Below are positions 1 to 5,106 of a stretch of 5,106 nt of DNA, piece after piece. This stretch comes from an uncultured Woeseiaceae bacterium. Its GTDB lineage: Bacteria > Pseudomonadota > Gammaproteobacteria > Steroidobacterales > Woeseiaceae. Every line of letters starts with the position of its first letter. The first letter of the stretch is position 1. The stretch lies in contig CALZHX010000220.1 of NCBI GenBank assembly GCA_945787435.1, forward strand, positions 1 to 5,106, in the 5' to 3' direction. Position numbers and translations under genes: made by a program. The notes below the pieces were generated by a model. The model was not told the DNA's origin. It did no database searches and was given only the letters and a program-made list of their open reading frames with translations.

Positions 1-73
1 CCATTTTTCAAAGTATTGAACAGATGACGGCATGTCGATGTTGTAGGCATTGCCCCAGATGTGGCGGTCCTCG
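1..73. repeat. Left copy of 73-bp terminal direct repeat
   Basis: Bases 1-73 are identical to 5034-5106 in the same orientation. The match starts at the first base of the window and ends at the last, as expected when a circular molecule is written linearly with overlap. The repeat lies inside the thioredoxin-like gene and keeps its frame. It has no inverted ends, target-site duplication or recombination-core features that would suggest an attachment site. Confidence 0.97.
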
Positions 74-483
74 TCATTGACCAATTGCCCGTTTGAAGGA
101 TCGATGATCAGCACCGTGGGCGTTGCATAATATTGGGCTACACCAAATTGCTGCGTCACCGCCCTGCCCTTTTCGTAAAACCCGACGTCAACGAATACCA
201 ATTCGTAGTGTTGCTGAATCACTTCTGCCAGCGGCGAGTCGTGCAGTCGTGACGCCAACGCGCGTGAATCATGGCACCAGTCAGCACCCAGGACGACAAG
301 TGCGAGTCGGTCGGCATCTTCAGCTCGAACAAGCGCTCGCTGCACGTCGGCAAGCGGATTCTCAGATGGCTGGTACAGGCGACCCTCCGGGTCCGTTTCA
401 TCAGCCCTGGCACTACCAACTACGAGGCCCAGGCATATTACTAACGTAACAGTACGTAACAGACGAGAATACAAACCTGGCAT
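1..483 (-). CDS. Exported thioredoxin-like protein, N-terminal part (gene continues across window edge)
   Basis: Reading leftward from the ATG at 483-481, 161 codons stay open to base 1. A purine-rich GGGAGA lies about 10 nt upstream, and an in-frame stop (TGA) lies 3 codons upstream, which fixes the start. Residues 1-27 are a signal peptide: basic RLLR, hydrophobic core TVTLVICLGLVVG, cleavage likely after SARA before DE, so the product should be periplasmic. Residues about 60-165 look like a thioredoxin fold: strand LVVLGADW, then the active-site position WCHDS (Cys70, Ser73), strand LVFVDVG, and YATPTVLIID, where Thr121-Pro122 fits the cis-proline loop. The motif is CxxS rather than CxxC, so a simple dithiol oxidoreductase is doubtful; a monothiol or non-redox role is possible. 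The remaining residues are in the 4707-5106 entry, in the same frame through the 73-bp terminal repeat. The start is divergent from the amidohydrolase gene. The fold call is fairly sure; substrate and partner are unknown. Confidence 0.85.
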   Translation of the reverse strand, partial: MPGLYSRLLRTVTLVICLGLVVGSARADETDPEGRLYQPSENPLADVQRALVRAEDADRLALVVLGADWCHDSRALASRLHDSPLAEVIQQHYELVFVDVGFYEKGRAVTQQFGVAQYYATPTVLIIDPSNGQLVNDEDRHIWGNAYNIDMPSSVQYFEKW

Positions 484-678
484 AGACGATCATCTCCCTG
501 GGGCTGAGATTGGTGACAACAAAACGGACGCCCGCAATAGATCTAACTTCTTAGACCGGCACTGTACACGACGCATAGACAACGGTACGACCCCAATATC
601 CTCTCACGGAGCGTTCCGAAAAATGGGTGCCGGTTTCCGGTATGATTGCCAGCTTGATTGATCCGGCGGGTAATTAGA
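484..678. promoter_or_regulatory. Divergent intergenic region between thioredoxin-like and amidohydrolase genes
   Basis: This 195-bp gap separates two outward-facing genes, so it must hold the promoters for both unless they are read from further away. For the rightward gene, TATGAT at 641-646 is a good -10 match (5 of 6), but there is no convincing -35 at 16-18 bp. Two CCGGT copies (630-634 and 637-641) abut and overlap that -10 and could be a protein-binding site. No confident promoter was found for the leftward gene. No gene, RNA structure or terminator is evident. Confidence 0.5.
641..646 (+). promoter_or_regulatory. Candidate -10 box for the amidohydrolase gene
   Basis: TATGAT differs from the consensus TATAAT at one base. 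Transcription would start near 653, leaving a 5' leader of about 26 nt before the ATG at 679. If so, the alternative TTG start at 658 would have almost no leader, which favours the ATG. The -35 position holds only an A-rich stretch, so an activator or another sigma factor may be needed, or the match may be chance. Confidence 0.3.
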
Positions 679-741
679 ATGACAAAGAATAAGTGGCTGA
701 TTACGTTAGCTCTTTCCGTGTTTACTGCATCTGCGGCAGCT
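679..741 (+). other. Signal peptide coding segment of the propeller-amidohydrolase
   Basis: Residues 1-21 have two lysines (Lys3, Lys5), a hydrophobic core from Trp6 to Ala17 and small residues ASAAA before the acidic EEAEEE start of the mature chain. Cleavage after Ala19 or Ala21 both satisfy the A-x-A rule. No lipobox cysteine is present, so a soluble periplasmic product is expected rather than a lipoprotein. Confidence 0.8.
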
Positions 742-3700
742 GAGGAGGCCGAAGAAGAAACGTGGGATGTCGAGGCGCCTCCGGGAGAAATGCAGGAGGT
801 ATCGATCGATACGACAACCGGCACCTGGATGAGCCTGGATGTCAGCCCGGACGGATCGAGTATCGCGTTCGACCTTCTGGGGGACATCTACGTACTACCC
901 GTCGCAGGTGGCGAGGCAACCCGGGTAAACAGCGGCCTGTCGTGGGCCTGGCAGCCGCGGTTCTCGCCGGACGGCTCCGAGATCGCTTTCACATCAGATG
1001 CCGGTGGAGCCGACAACGTCTGGATCATGAAGGCCGACGGTACCGAGCCCCGGGAGCTCACCAAGGAGGACTTCCGGCTCCTCAACAATCCGTACTGGTC
1101 GCCAGATGGCAGTTACATCGCAGCACGCAAGCATTTCACGACGACGCGTTCGCTCGGCACGGGCGAGATCTGGATCTATCACCGCAACGGTGGTGGCGGT
1201 GTCGCCGTCGTCGAAAAGCCGGACCCCAAACACCAGAAAGAGCTGGGCGAGCCTGCCTTCTCGCCGGATGGCCGTTACATCTATTTCAGTCTCGACAGCA
1301 CGCCGGGCGGGACCTTTATATACGCGCAGGATTCAAACGCGCAGATCTTCGAGATCCGGCGCCACGACCTCGAAACCGGCCTTACCGAGAGCTTCGTCAC
1401 CGGGCCCGGCGGCGCGGTGCGGCCGACACCCTCCCCCGACGGAAAGTACCTGGCGTTCGTGCGTCGCATCCGCATGCAGAGCGCGCTGTTCCTGAAGGAT
1501 CTCGAGAGCGGTGCCGAGTTCCCGATCTACGAAGATCTCGACCGCGACTTGCAGGAGGTCTGGGGCGTACAGGGTCTCTATTCGAATCTGGACTGGATGC
1601 CGGACTCGAAAAGCCTCGTCTTCTGGGCGGATGGCGGCATCAAGCGCATCGATATCGATAGCCGAGAGGTTGTGGACATACCCTTTCACGTGAAGGACAC
1701 GCGCGCGGTGTTCGATGCACCGCGGCCAACGTTCGAGGTGGCTCCGGCGGAATTCGACACGACGATGGCGCGTAACGCCGAAGTCTCGCCGAACGGAACC
1801 CAGGTCGTGTTCGAAACGGCGGGCCGGCTCTATATAAGGAATCTCCCCGATGGCGAAGCGCGGCTTCTGACCCGCGATGACTCGGGCAACTTCGAGATTG
1901 ATCCGAGCTGGTCGCGCGATGGCCGCACGATTGCGTTCGTGAGCTGGAGCGACGAGTCGCTCGGCAACATTCACTCGGTACGTGCATCCGGTGGCCGCAG
2001 CACACGGCTCACGGCGAGACCCGGCCATTACTCCGGCCCGCGATTCTCGCCGGACGGTGAGTCGATCGTGTTCGAGGTATCGAGCGGCGGTTTTCTCTCG
2101 TCACCCGAGTGGTCGATGGAGACGGGTGTGTTTGTTGTCGATGCCGACGGAGGTGCTTCCCGGCGCATCACGCGCGATGGCAGCAACCCGCATTTCGGTG
2201 CGCGCAACGACCGCCTCTACGTGACGCGTGGCGCCGCCGAAGGTGATGGCCGTGACCTCGTGAGTATCGACTTAAACGGCGAGGCGCCACGCATTCATGC
2301 GCGCGGTGAGTTCCTGCGGCGCTATGAGGTAGCGCCCGACGATCGACACTTCGCCTATCGCGAGAACTACCACATCTATGCATTGCCTTTACCACCGGGC
2401 GGGAAATTCCTGACGCTGGCCACGACGGTCTCGAGTGTCAACATGACCCGCGCGAGCGGCGACGGCGGCAACTTCCCACACTGGTCGAATGCCGGCAATA
2501 CCCTTAATTGGTCCCTCGGCGCATCGCTCTACGGCGCCTCGGTCGATGATCTCTTCGCCCTGCCAGCCCAGGACGAGGAAGGCCCGGCCTACGAAGCGCC
2601 GGCGGCTAACGCGTCGCTGGCTCTGACGTTCCAGACTGACGTTCCGGACAGCCTGGTTGCACTTACGGGCGCCCGCATCGTGACGATGGCGGATGAGGAT
2701 GGCGGCGTCATCGAGGACGGCGTCATCGTCGTCGATGGCAATCGCATCGCTGCGATCGGTGCACGCGGTGACGTCGATGTGCCGGCCGGCGCAGAGACCG
2801 TGGACGTTTCCGGCAAGACCATCATTCCAGGACTTGTCGACGCGCATGCCCACGGATCACAGGGTGAAGGATTCGTCCCGCAGCAGAACTGGATGAACTA
2901 CGCGACGCTGGCACTTGGCGTGACGACGGTTTTCGATCCGTCGAACGACGCGACGGAAATCTTCGCGGCGGCCGACATGCAACGTGCGGGTCAGATACTC
3001 GCACCGCGCATCTATTCCACAGGCGACATCATCTACGGAGCGAAATCGGCGTGGTTTGCCGAGATCAACTCGCTCGACGAAGCACGCCAGCACGTGCGGC
3101 GCCTCAAGGCGCAGGGCGCCATCAGCGTCAAGAACTACAACCAGCCGCGCCGTAACCAGCGCCAACAGGTCGCCGTCGCCGCGCGAGAAGAAAACATGCT
3201 CACCGTCGCCGAAGGCGGTTCACTTTTTCATATGGATCTGTCGATGGTTGCGGATGGCAACAGCGCCATCGAGCACAACCTGCCGCAGTCGACGTTTTAC
3301 GATGACGTGTTGCAGTTCTGGCAGCAGACCAACGTCGCCTACACGCCGACGCTTGGCGTGACCTACGGCGGTATTAGTGGCGAAGACTATTGGTACCAGG
3401 TATCGGATGTCTGGAAGCACCCGATCCTGTCGAAGTTCGTGCCGCCGCACATCCTGCAGCCGCGCTCGGTGCGCCGGCAGATGGCGCCGTTCGAGGACTA
3501 CTACCATGTCGTCAGCGCCGCAACGTCGAAGCAACTTGCCGACGTCGGCGTCAACGTCAGTATCGGTGCGCATGGGCAGCGCGAGGGTCTTGCGAGCCAC
3601 TGGGAGATCTGGACCTTCGCGCAAGGTGGCATGTCAGCCGTCGAGGCGCTGCGCGCCGCAACGATCGCGCCGGCCGAGAAGATCGGCATGGGAGCAGACA

Positions 3701-3897
3701 TCGGCTCGCTCGAAGCCGGCAAGCTCGCCGACCTCGTGGTGCTCGACACCAATCCGCTCGAAGATATCTTCCAGTCCGACAAGGTGAACATGGTCATGTT
3801 GAATGGGAGACTGTATGAGGCTTCCACGCTCAACGAGACCGTGACGGGCAGCAGGACGACGAAGCCGTTCTACTGGCAGTCCCGCAGCACTCAATGA
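679..3897 (+). CDS. Secreted TolB/PD40-type beta-propeller fused to an amidohydrolase
   Basis: This 1,072-residue protein is very probably a periplasmic metal-dependent hydrolase of the amidohydrolase superfamily; the substrate is unknown. The ATG at 679 is preferred over the in-frame TTG at 658 because MTKNK begins a standard signal peptide (hydrophobic LITLALSVFTA, cleavage near ASAAA) and GGCGGG lies 8 nt upstream. Residues about 45-640 are a beta-propeller with repeated PD40 signatures: SPDG at 56, 96, 141, 195, 252 and 457, and variants MPDS (307), SPNG (370), SRDG (412), APDD (552) and WSNAG (602). The amidohydrolase begins near 659 (LVALTGARIVTM) with its typical small beta domain (VIEDGVIVVDGNRIAAIGA) and the DAHAHG metal motif (His723, His725). 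Further candidate ligands are Lys818 in SVKNY, the usual carboxylated lysine, and His866 in IEHN. Glu845 (AEGG) and His965 (GAHGQ) stand where canonical members have His and Asp. The C-terminal GSLEAGKLADLVVLD segment is typical of the superfamily. Such propeller fusions are usually annotated as tricorn-like or TolB-like amidohydrolases; peptide or cyclic amide substrates are guesses. No frameshift is seen. Confidence 0.93.
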   Translation: MTKNKWLITLALSVFTASAAAEEAEEETWDVEAPPGEMQEVSIDTTTGTWMSLDVSPDGSSIAFDLLGDIYVLPVAGGEATRVNSGLSWAWQPRFSPDGSEIAFTSDAGGADNVWIMKADGTEPRELTKEDFRLLNNPYWSPDGSYIAARKHFTTTRSLGTGEIWIYHRNGGGGVAVVEKPDPKHQKELGEPAFSPDGRYIYFSLDSTPGGTFIYAQDSNAQIFEIRRHDLETGLTESFVTGPGGAVRPTPSPDGKYLAFVRRIRMQSALFLKDLESGAEFPIYEDLDRDLQEVWGVQGLYSNLDWMPDSKSLVFWADGGIKRIDIDSREVVDIPFHVKDTRAVFDAPRPTFEVAPAEFDTTMARNAEVSPNGTQVVFETAGRLYIRNLPDGEARLLTRDDSGNFEIDPSWSRDGRTIAFVSWSDESLGNIHSVRASGGRSTRLTARPGHYSGPRFSPDGESIVFEVSSGGFLSSPEWSMETGVFVVDADGGASRRITRDGSNPHFGARNDRLYVTRGAAEGDGRDLVSIDLNGEAPRIHARGEFLRRYEVAPDDRHFAYRENYHIYALPLPPGGKFLTLATTVSSVNMTRASGDGGNFPHWSNAGNTLNWSLGASLYGASVDDLFALPAQDEEGPAYEAPAANASLALTFQTDVPDSLVALTGARIVTMADEDGGVIEDGVIVVDGNRIAAIGARGDVDVPAGAETVDVSGKTIIPGLVDAHAHGSQGEGFVPQQNWMNYATLALGVTTVFDPSNDATEIFAAADMQRAGQILAPRIYSTGDIIYGAKSAWFAEINSLDEARQHVRRLKAQGAISVKNYNQPRRNQRQQVAVAAREENMLTVAEGGSLFHMDLSMVADGNSAIEHNLPQSTFYDDVLQFWQQTNVAYTPTLGVTYGGISGEDYWYQVSDVWKHPILSKFVPPHILQPRSVRRQMAPFEDYYHVVSAATSKQLADVGVNVSIGAHGQREGLASHWEIWTFAQGGMSAVEALRAATIAPAEKIGMGADIGSLEAGKLADLVVLDTNPLEDIFQSDKVNMVMLNGRLYEASTLNETVTGSRTTKPFYWQSRSTQ

Positions 3898-3900
3898 CGA

Positions 3901-4056
3901 TCAGTGTTCGATCTCGGCATTGCAGCAGACCTGCGCCAGCCGCCTGCTATCCGACGCGGACGCACTGAGCAAGTGGCGATCCTGGTTGGCGCGCAGCCGG
4001 GAATCATCGGCTAGTATGCTTGTGGTCTCACCACAGTACGGACATCTGGAGTTCAT
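3901..4056 (-). pseudogene. Possible small CPxCG-like zinc-ribbon protein, decayed or divergent
   Basis: Reading leftward from the ATG at 4056, 51 codons end at TGA (3903-3901). The product begins MNSRCPYCGETTSILADDS and ends QVCCNAEIEH. The pair CPYCGE plus VCC resembles the CPxCG-motif cysteine-rich zinc-ribbon family, whose members as I recall read CPYCGE...DCQVCC followed by a further C-terminal stretch. Three things do not fit an intact member: the first cysteine of the second pair is replaced (LAQVCC), the spacing between the pairs is about 12 residues too long, and the chain stops 6 residues after CC where the neighbouring amidohydrolase gene ends. No Shine-Dalgarno sequence precedes the ATG, and the start lies only 3 bp from the facing start of the membrane-protein gene. 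An upstream in-frame ATG at 4089 would overlap that gene. It may be a remnant, a divergent working gene, or chance; family-level similarity is the only positive evidence. Confidence 0.35.
4048..4051 (+). promoter_or_regulatory. Ribosome binding site deciding a TTG start
   Basis: GGAG lies 8 nt before the TTG at 4060, a standard spacing. The first in-frame ATG (4081) is preceded only by a pyrimidine- and A-rich stretch with no Shine-Dalgarno match, so the TTG is the better-supported start for the membrane protein. Confidence 0.5.
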
Positions 4057-4059
4057 GGT

Positions 4060-4704
4060 TTGACGTTTGACATCAACAATATGCTGCATATCGCCTTTGG
4101 GTCACTGGCGATGCTCGGCGGCCTCACCGCACTTGTCACGGTCAAAGGATCGCTCTGGCATATCCGCGGCGGCAGGTTGTTTAGCGTGATGATGGGCCTC
4201 GTGATTCTCACGACATTCGTGCAGATGTTCCACGAGCTATTCGCCCTGGCTATTGTGATGTGCCTTACCGTTATTTATTTGGTGCCAAGCGCGTTGCTTG
4301 CTGTGAATCGAGACGTGCGGCGATTCAGGGGGCTCAATATCGCCCTGATGGTGCTGCTCGGGCTACTGTTCGCCTTCGCTCTGCTGCAATTCGTTCGCTT
4401 GAACCTGATCGCTGACGGGTTTTTCGCGGGTCCGGGCGTCCTGGCCCTCATGTTCGGCATCCTGTTCGTGCAGGACTGGCAAATGCTGCGCGCGCCACCT
4501 TCTCATCCCAATGCCTGGCTGCGCCGGCACCTCACACGCATGATCCTGGCCTTCACCTTCGCCATCATGGCCCTGGTTCGAATCGGCATCGACTTTGGGC
4601 TGTCGCTGGAGATGTCAGTCATTCTTCCGCTGGCAATTGCCGCGATCGTAATTGTCGCGGTCTACCGCAGTTATCCAGTCGCCAAGCCTGGCGCCAGAAC
4701 CTGA
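4060..4704 (+). CDS. Seven-helix inner-membrane protein, probably DUF2306-like
   Basis: This 214-residue protein is strongly hydrophobic, with seven likely membrane helices near residues 8-28, 39-57, 59-82, 91-111, 122-138, 158-178 and 183-202. Short basic loops (NRDVRRFR at 83-90, and LRRHLTR at 154-160) help set topology. It has no separate signal peptide. The loop after helix 1, HIRGGRLF (34-41), and the helix-6 approach RRHLTRMI are the kind of conserved spots I associate with DUF2306-type predicted membrane proteins; the family call is moderate and its biochemical role is unknown. The start is taken as TTG at 4060 because of the GGAG at 4048-4051; the ATG at 4081 would shorten it by 7 residues without losing a helix. 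It follows the amidohydrolase by 162 bp in the same direction with no clear terminator between them, so read-through transcription is possible. Its stop is 2 bp from the stop of the convergent thioredoxin-like gene. Confidence 0.85.
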   Translation: MTFDINNMLHIAFGSLAMLGGLTALVTVKGSLWHIRGGRLFSVMMGLVILTTFVQMFHELFALAIVMCLTVIYLVPSALLAVNRDVRRFRGLNIALMVLLGLLFAFALLQFVRLNLIADGFFAGPGVLALMFGILFVQDWQMLRAPPSHPNAWLRRHLTRMILAFTFAIMALVRIGIDFGLSLEMSVILPLAIAAIVIVAVYRSYPVAKPGART

Positions 4705-4723
4705 ATCTATTCAGATTCCCAGG
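4700..4723. terminator. Hairpin at convergent stop codons, possible weak bidirectional terminator
   Basis: GAATCT (4703-4708) pairs with AGATTC (4713-4718) around a 4-nt loop; CCT and AGG outside it can extend the stem across a 2-nt bulge. An alternative fold pairs CTGAAT (4701-4706) with ATTCAG (4709-4714). It sits exactly where the two convergent genes end, which is where a shared terminator is expected. No T-run follows on either strand and the stem is AT-rich, so a standard Rho-independent terminator is not well supported. Confidence 0.25.
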
Positions 4724-5106
4724 ACAGCACTGGGTACGTTGGAAACAGGATCTGGATATCCTGGTCGCCTGCGGACACCCGTCGTTGCGCCTCGTCTCGG
4801 AGCTCACGAATGTCACCCGGAATGGCTGTCCGGAAGTCTCGCAGCTCGTTCCAGCTCGCATCGAACGCCTCGGGCGCATTGCCAGCTTTGTACGCCTCCA
4901 GCATGGGGCCCACGACTGCGTATCCGATCGCCACTCTCTCAGCCAATTGCTGTTCATATTCATCAATCTGCGCATAGAGATGCCGGAGCTCTGCGGAACC
5001 CACGACAGGATCGGCAGCTAGGCCATCCTGCAGCCATTTTTCAAAGTATTGAACAGATGACGGCATGTCGATGTTGTAGGCATTGCCCCAGATGTGGCGG
5101 TCCTCG
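4707..5106 (-). CDS. Exported thioredoxin-like protein, C-terminal part (gene enters from window edge)
   Basis: An open frame enters from the right edge and ends at TAG (4709-4707). Its first 13 complete codons (5105-5067) encode EDRHIWGNAYNID, identical to residues 138-150 of the protein starting at 483, and it follows them in the same frame. Joining the two ends through the 73-bp repeat gives a 269-residue protein. The Met codon at 5066 is residue 151 of that protein and is unlikely to be a true start: it lies inside the thioredoxin domain and has no signal peptide. Beyond the thioredoxin fold (after about residue 165) comes a roughly 100-residue extension rich in charged, helix-forming segments (ELRHLYAQIDEYEQQLAER, later RELRDEAQRR), which I do not recognise as a named domain. 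The stop is 2 bp from the stop of the convergent membrane-protein gene. If the window is not circular, this would be a second copy of the gene cut at the same point. Confidence 0.82.
   Translation of the reverse strand, partial: EDRHIWGNAYNIDMPSSVQYFEKWLQDGLAADPVVGSAELRHLYAQIDEYEQQLAERVAIGYAVVGPMLEAYKAGNAPEAFDASWNELRDFRTAIPGDIRELRDEAQRRVSAGDQDIQILFPTYPVLSWESE
5034..5106. repeat. Right copy of 73-bp terminal direct repeat
   Basis: This is the second copy of the window-end repeat, with no mismatch to bases 1-73. Removing one copy leaves a 5,033-bp circle. The odd length would be compatible with a de Bruijn k-mer overlap left by an assembler, but the assembler is unknown, so this is only an inference. 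Confidence 0.97.

Noticed and set aside
1..73. Terminal repeat as a phage or integrative-element attachment or long terminal repeat
   Set aside because: It lies within a coding gene, keeps its frame, ends exactly at the window limits, and no integrase, phage or transposon gene is present. Circular overlap explains it better.
658..678. In-frame TTG start 7 codons upstream for the amidohydrolase
   Set aside because: It adds a basic, non-hydrophobic lead (IRRVIR) before a normal signal peptide, has no ribosome binding site, and would leave only a few bases of leader after the candidate -10. The ATG at 679 is better.
1333..2028. Long minus-strand frame of 231 codons opposite the amidohydrolase
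   Set aside because: It lies wholly inside a clearly coding gene of recognised domains, has no recognisable motif, and long antisense frames are common opposite GC-rich genes.
3986..4017. Promoter for the membrane protein: TTGGCG (3986-3991) and TAGTAT (4012-4017)
   Set aside because: The spacing is 20 bp and both boxes are partial matches, so it is too weak to annotate.
4021..4035. Hairpin TGTGGT-CTC-ACCACA as a terminator between the amidohydrolase and membrane genes
   Set aside because: It has a six-pair stem with a 3-nt loop and no T-run, and it coincides with the codons for the CPYCGETT part of the small antisense frame.
4055..4063. Two-codon frame ATG-GTT-TGA overlapping the TTG start
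   Set aside because: It is a minimal start-stop with no independent support and is probably chance.
4707..5066. Independent 119-residue protein starting at the ATG at 5066
   Set aside because: The Met lies inside the thioredoxin domain, and the frame stays open upstream through the window edge into the gene at 1-483, so this is an internal codon.

Overview
The window reads like protein-dense, moderately GC-rich (about 60% by eye) DNA from a Gram-negative bacterium. Two of its proteins carry Sec signal peptides and a third is a multi-pass membrane protein. The protein families (TolB-type propeller fused to an amidohydrolase, thioredoxin-like WCHDS protein, CPxCG-like zinc ribbon) suggest an environmental or marine gammaproteobacterium. 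That assignment is an inference from family recall, not a demonstrated taxonomy.

The most important structural fact is that bases 1-73 and 5034-5106 are identical and run exactly to both window ends. Joining them gives a 5,033-bp circle. The join also restores one uninterrupted reading frame: the minus-strand gene that runs off the left edge (1-483) continues in frame in the piece entering from the right edge (4707-5106), giving a 269-residue thioredoxin-like protein. The window is therefore best read as a complete circular contig or as one unit of a tandem array, not as an ordinary linear chromosomal slice. No replication, mobilisation, recombinase or partition gene is present, so an assembly loop, a tandem amplification or an excised circle are all more likely than a self-replicating plasmid.

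Layout: (1) 1-483 minus, N-terminal 161 residues of the exported thioredoxin-like protein; (2) 484-678, a 195-bp divergent intergenic region with a plausible -10 box for the rightward gene; (3) 679-3897 plus, a 1,072-residue secreted protein with an N-terminal PD40/TolB-like beta-propeller and a C-terminal metal-dependent amidohydrolase; (4) 3898-4059, a gap holding a 51-codon minus-strand frame that resembles a CPxCG zinc-ribbon protein and may be a decayed or divergent copy; (5) 4060-4704 plus, a seven-helix membrane protein, probably DUF2306-like; (6) 4707-5106 minus, the C-terminal part of the thioredoxin-like gene, convergent with the membrane protein and separated from it by 2 bp.

The amidohydrolase and membrane protein point the same way with no clear terminator between them and could share a transcript. 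The thioredoxin-like gene is transcribed divergently from the amidohydrolase. The envelope location of all three main products is supported by sequence. A shared pathway is not, and no defence system, mobile element, CRISPR array, tRNA or rRNA was seen.
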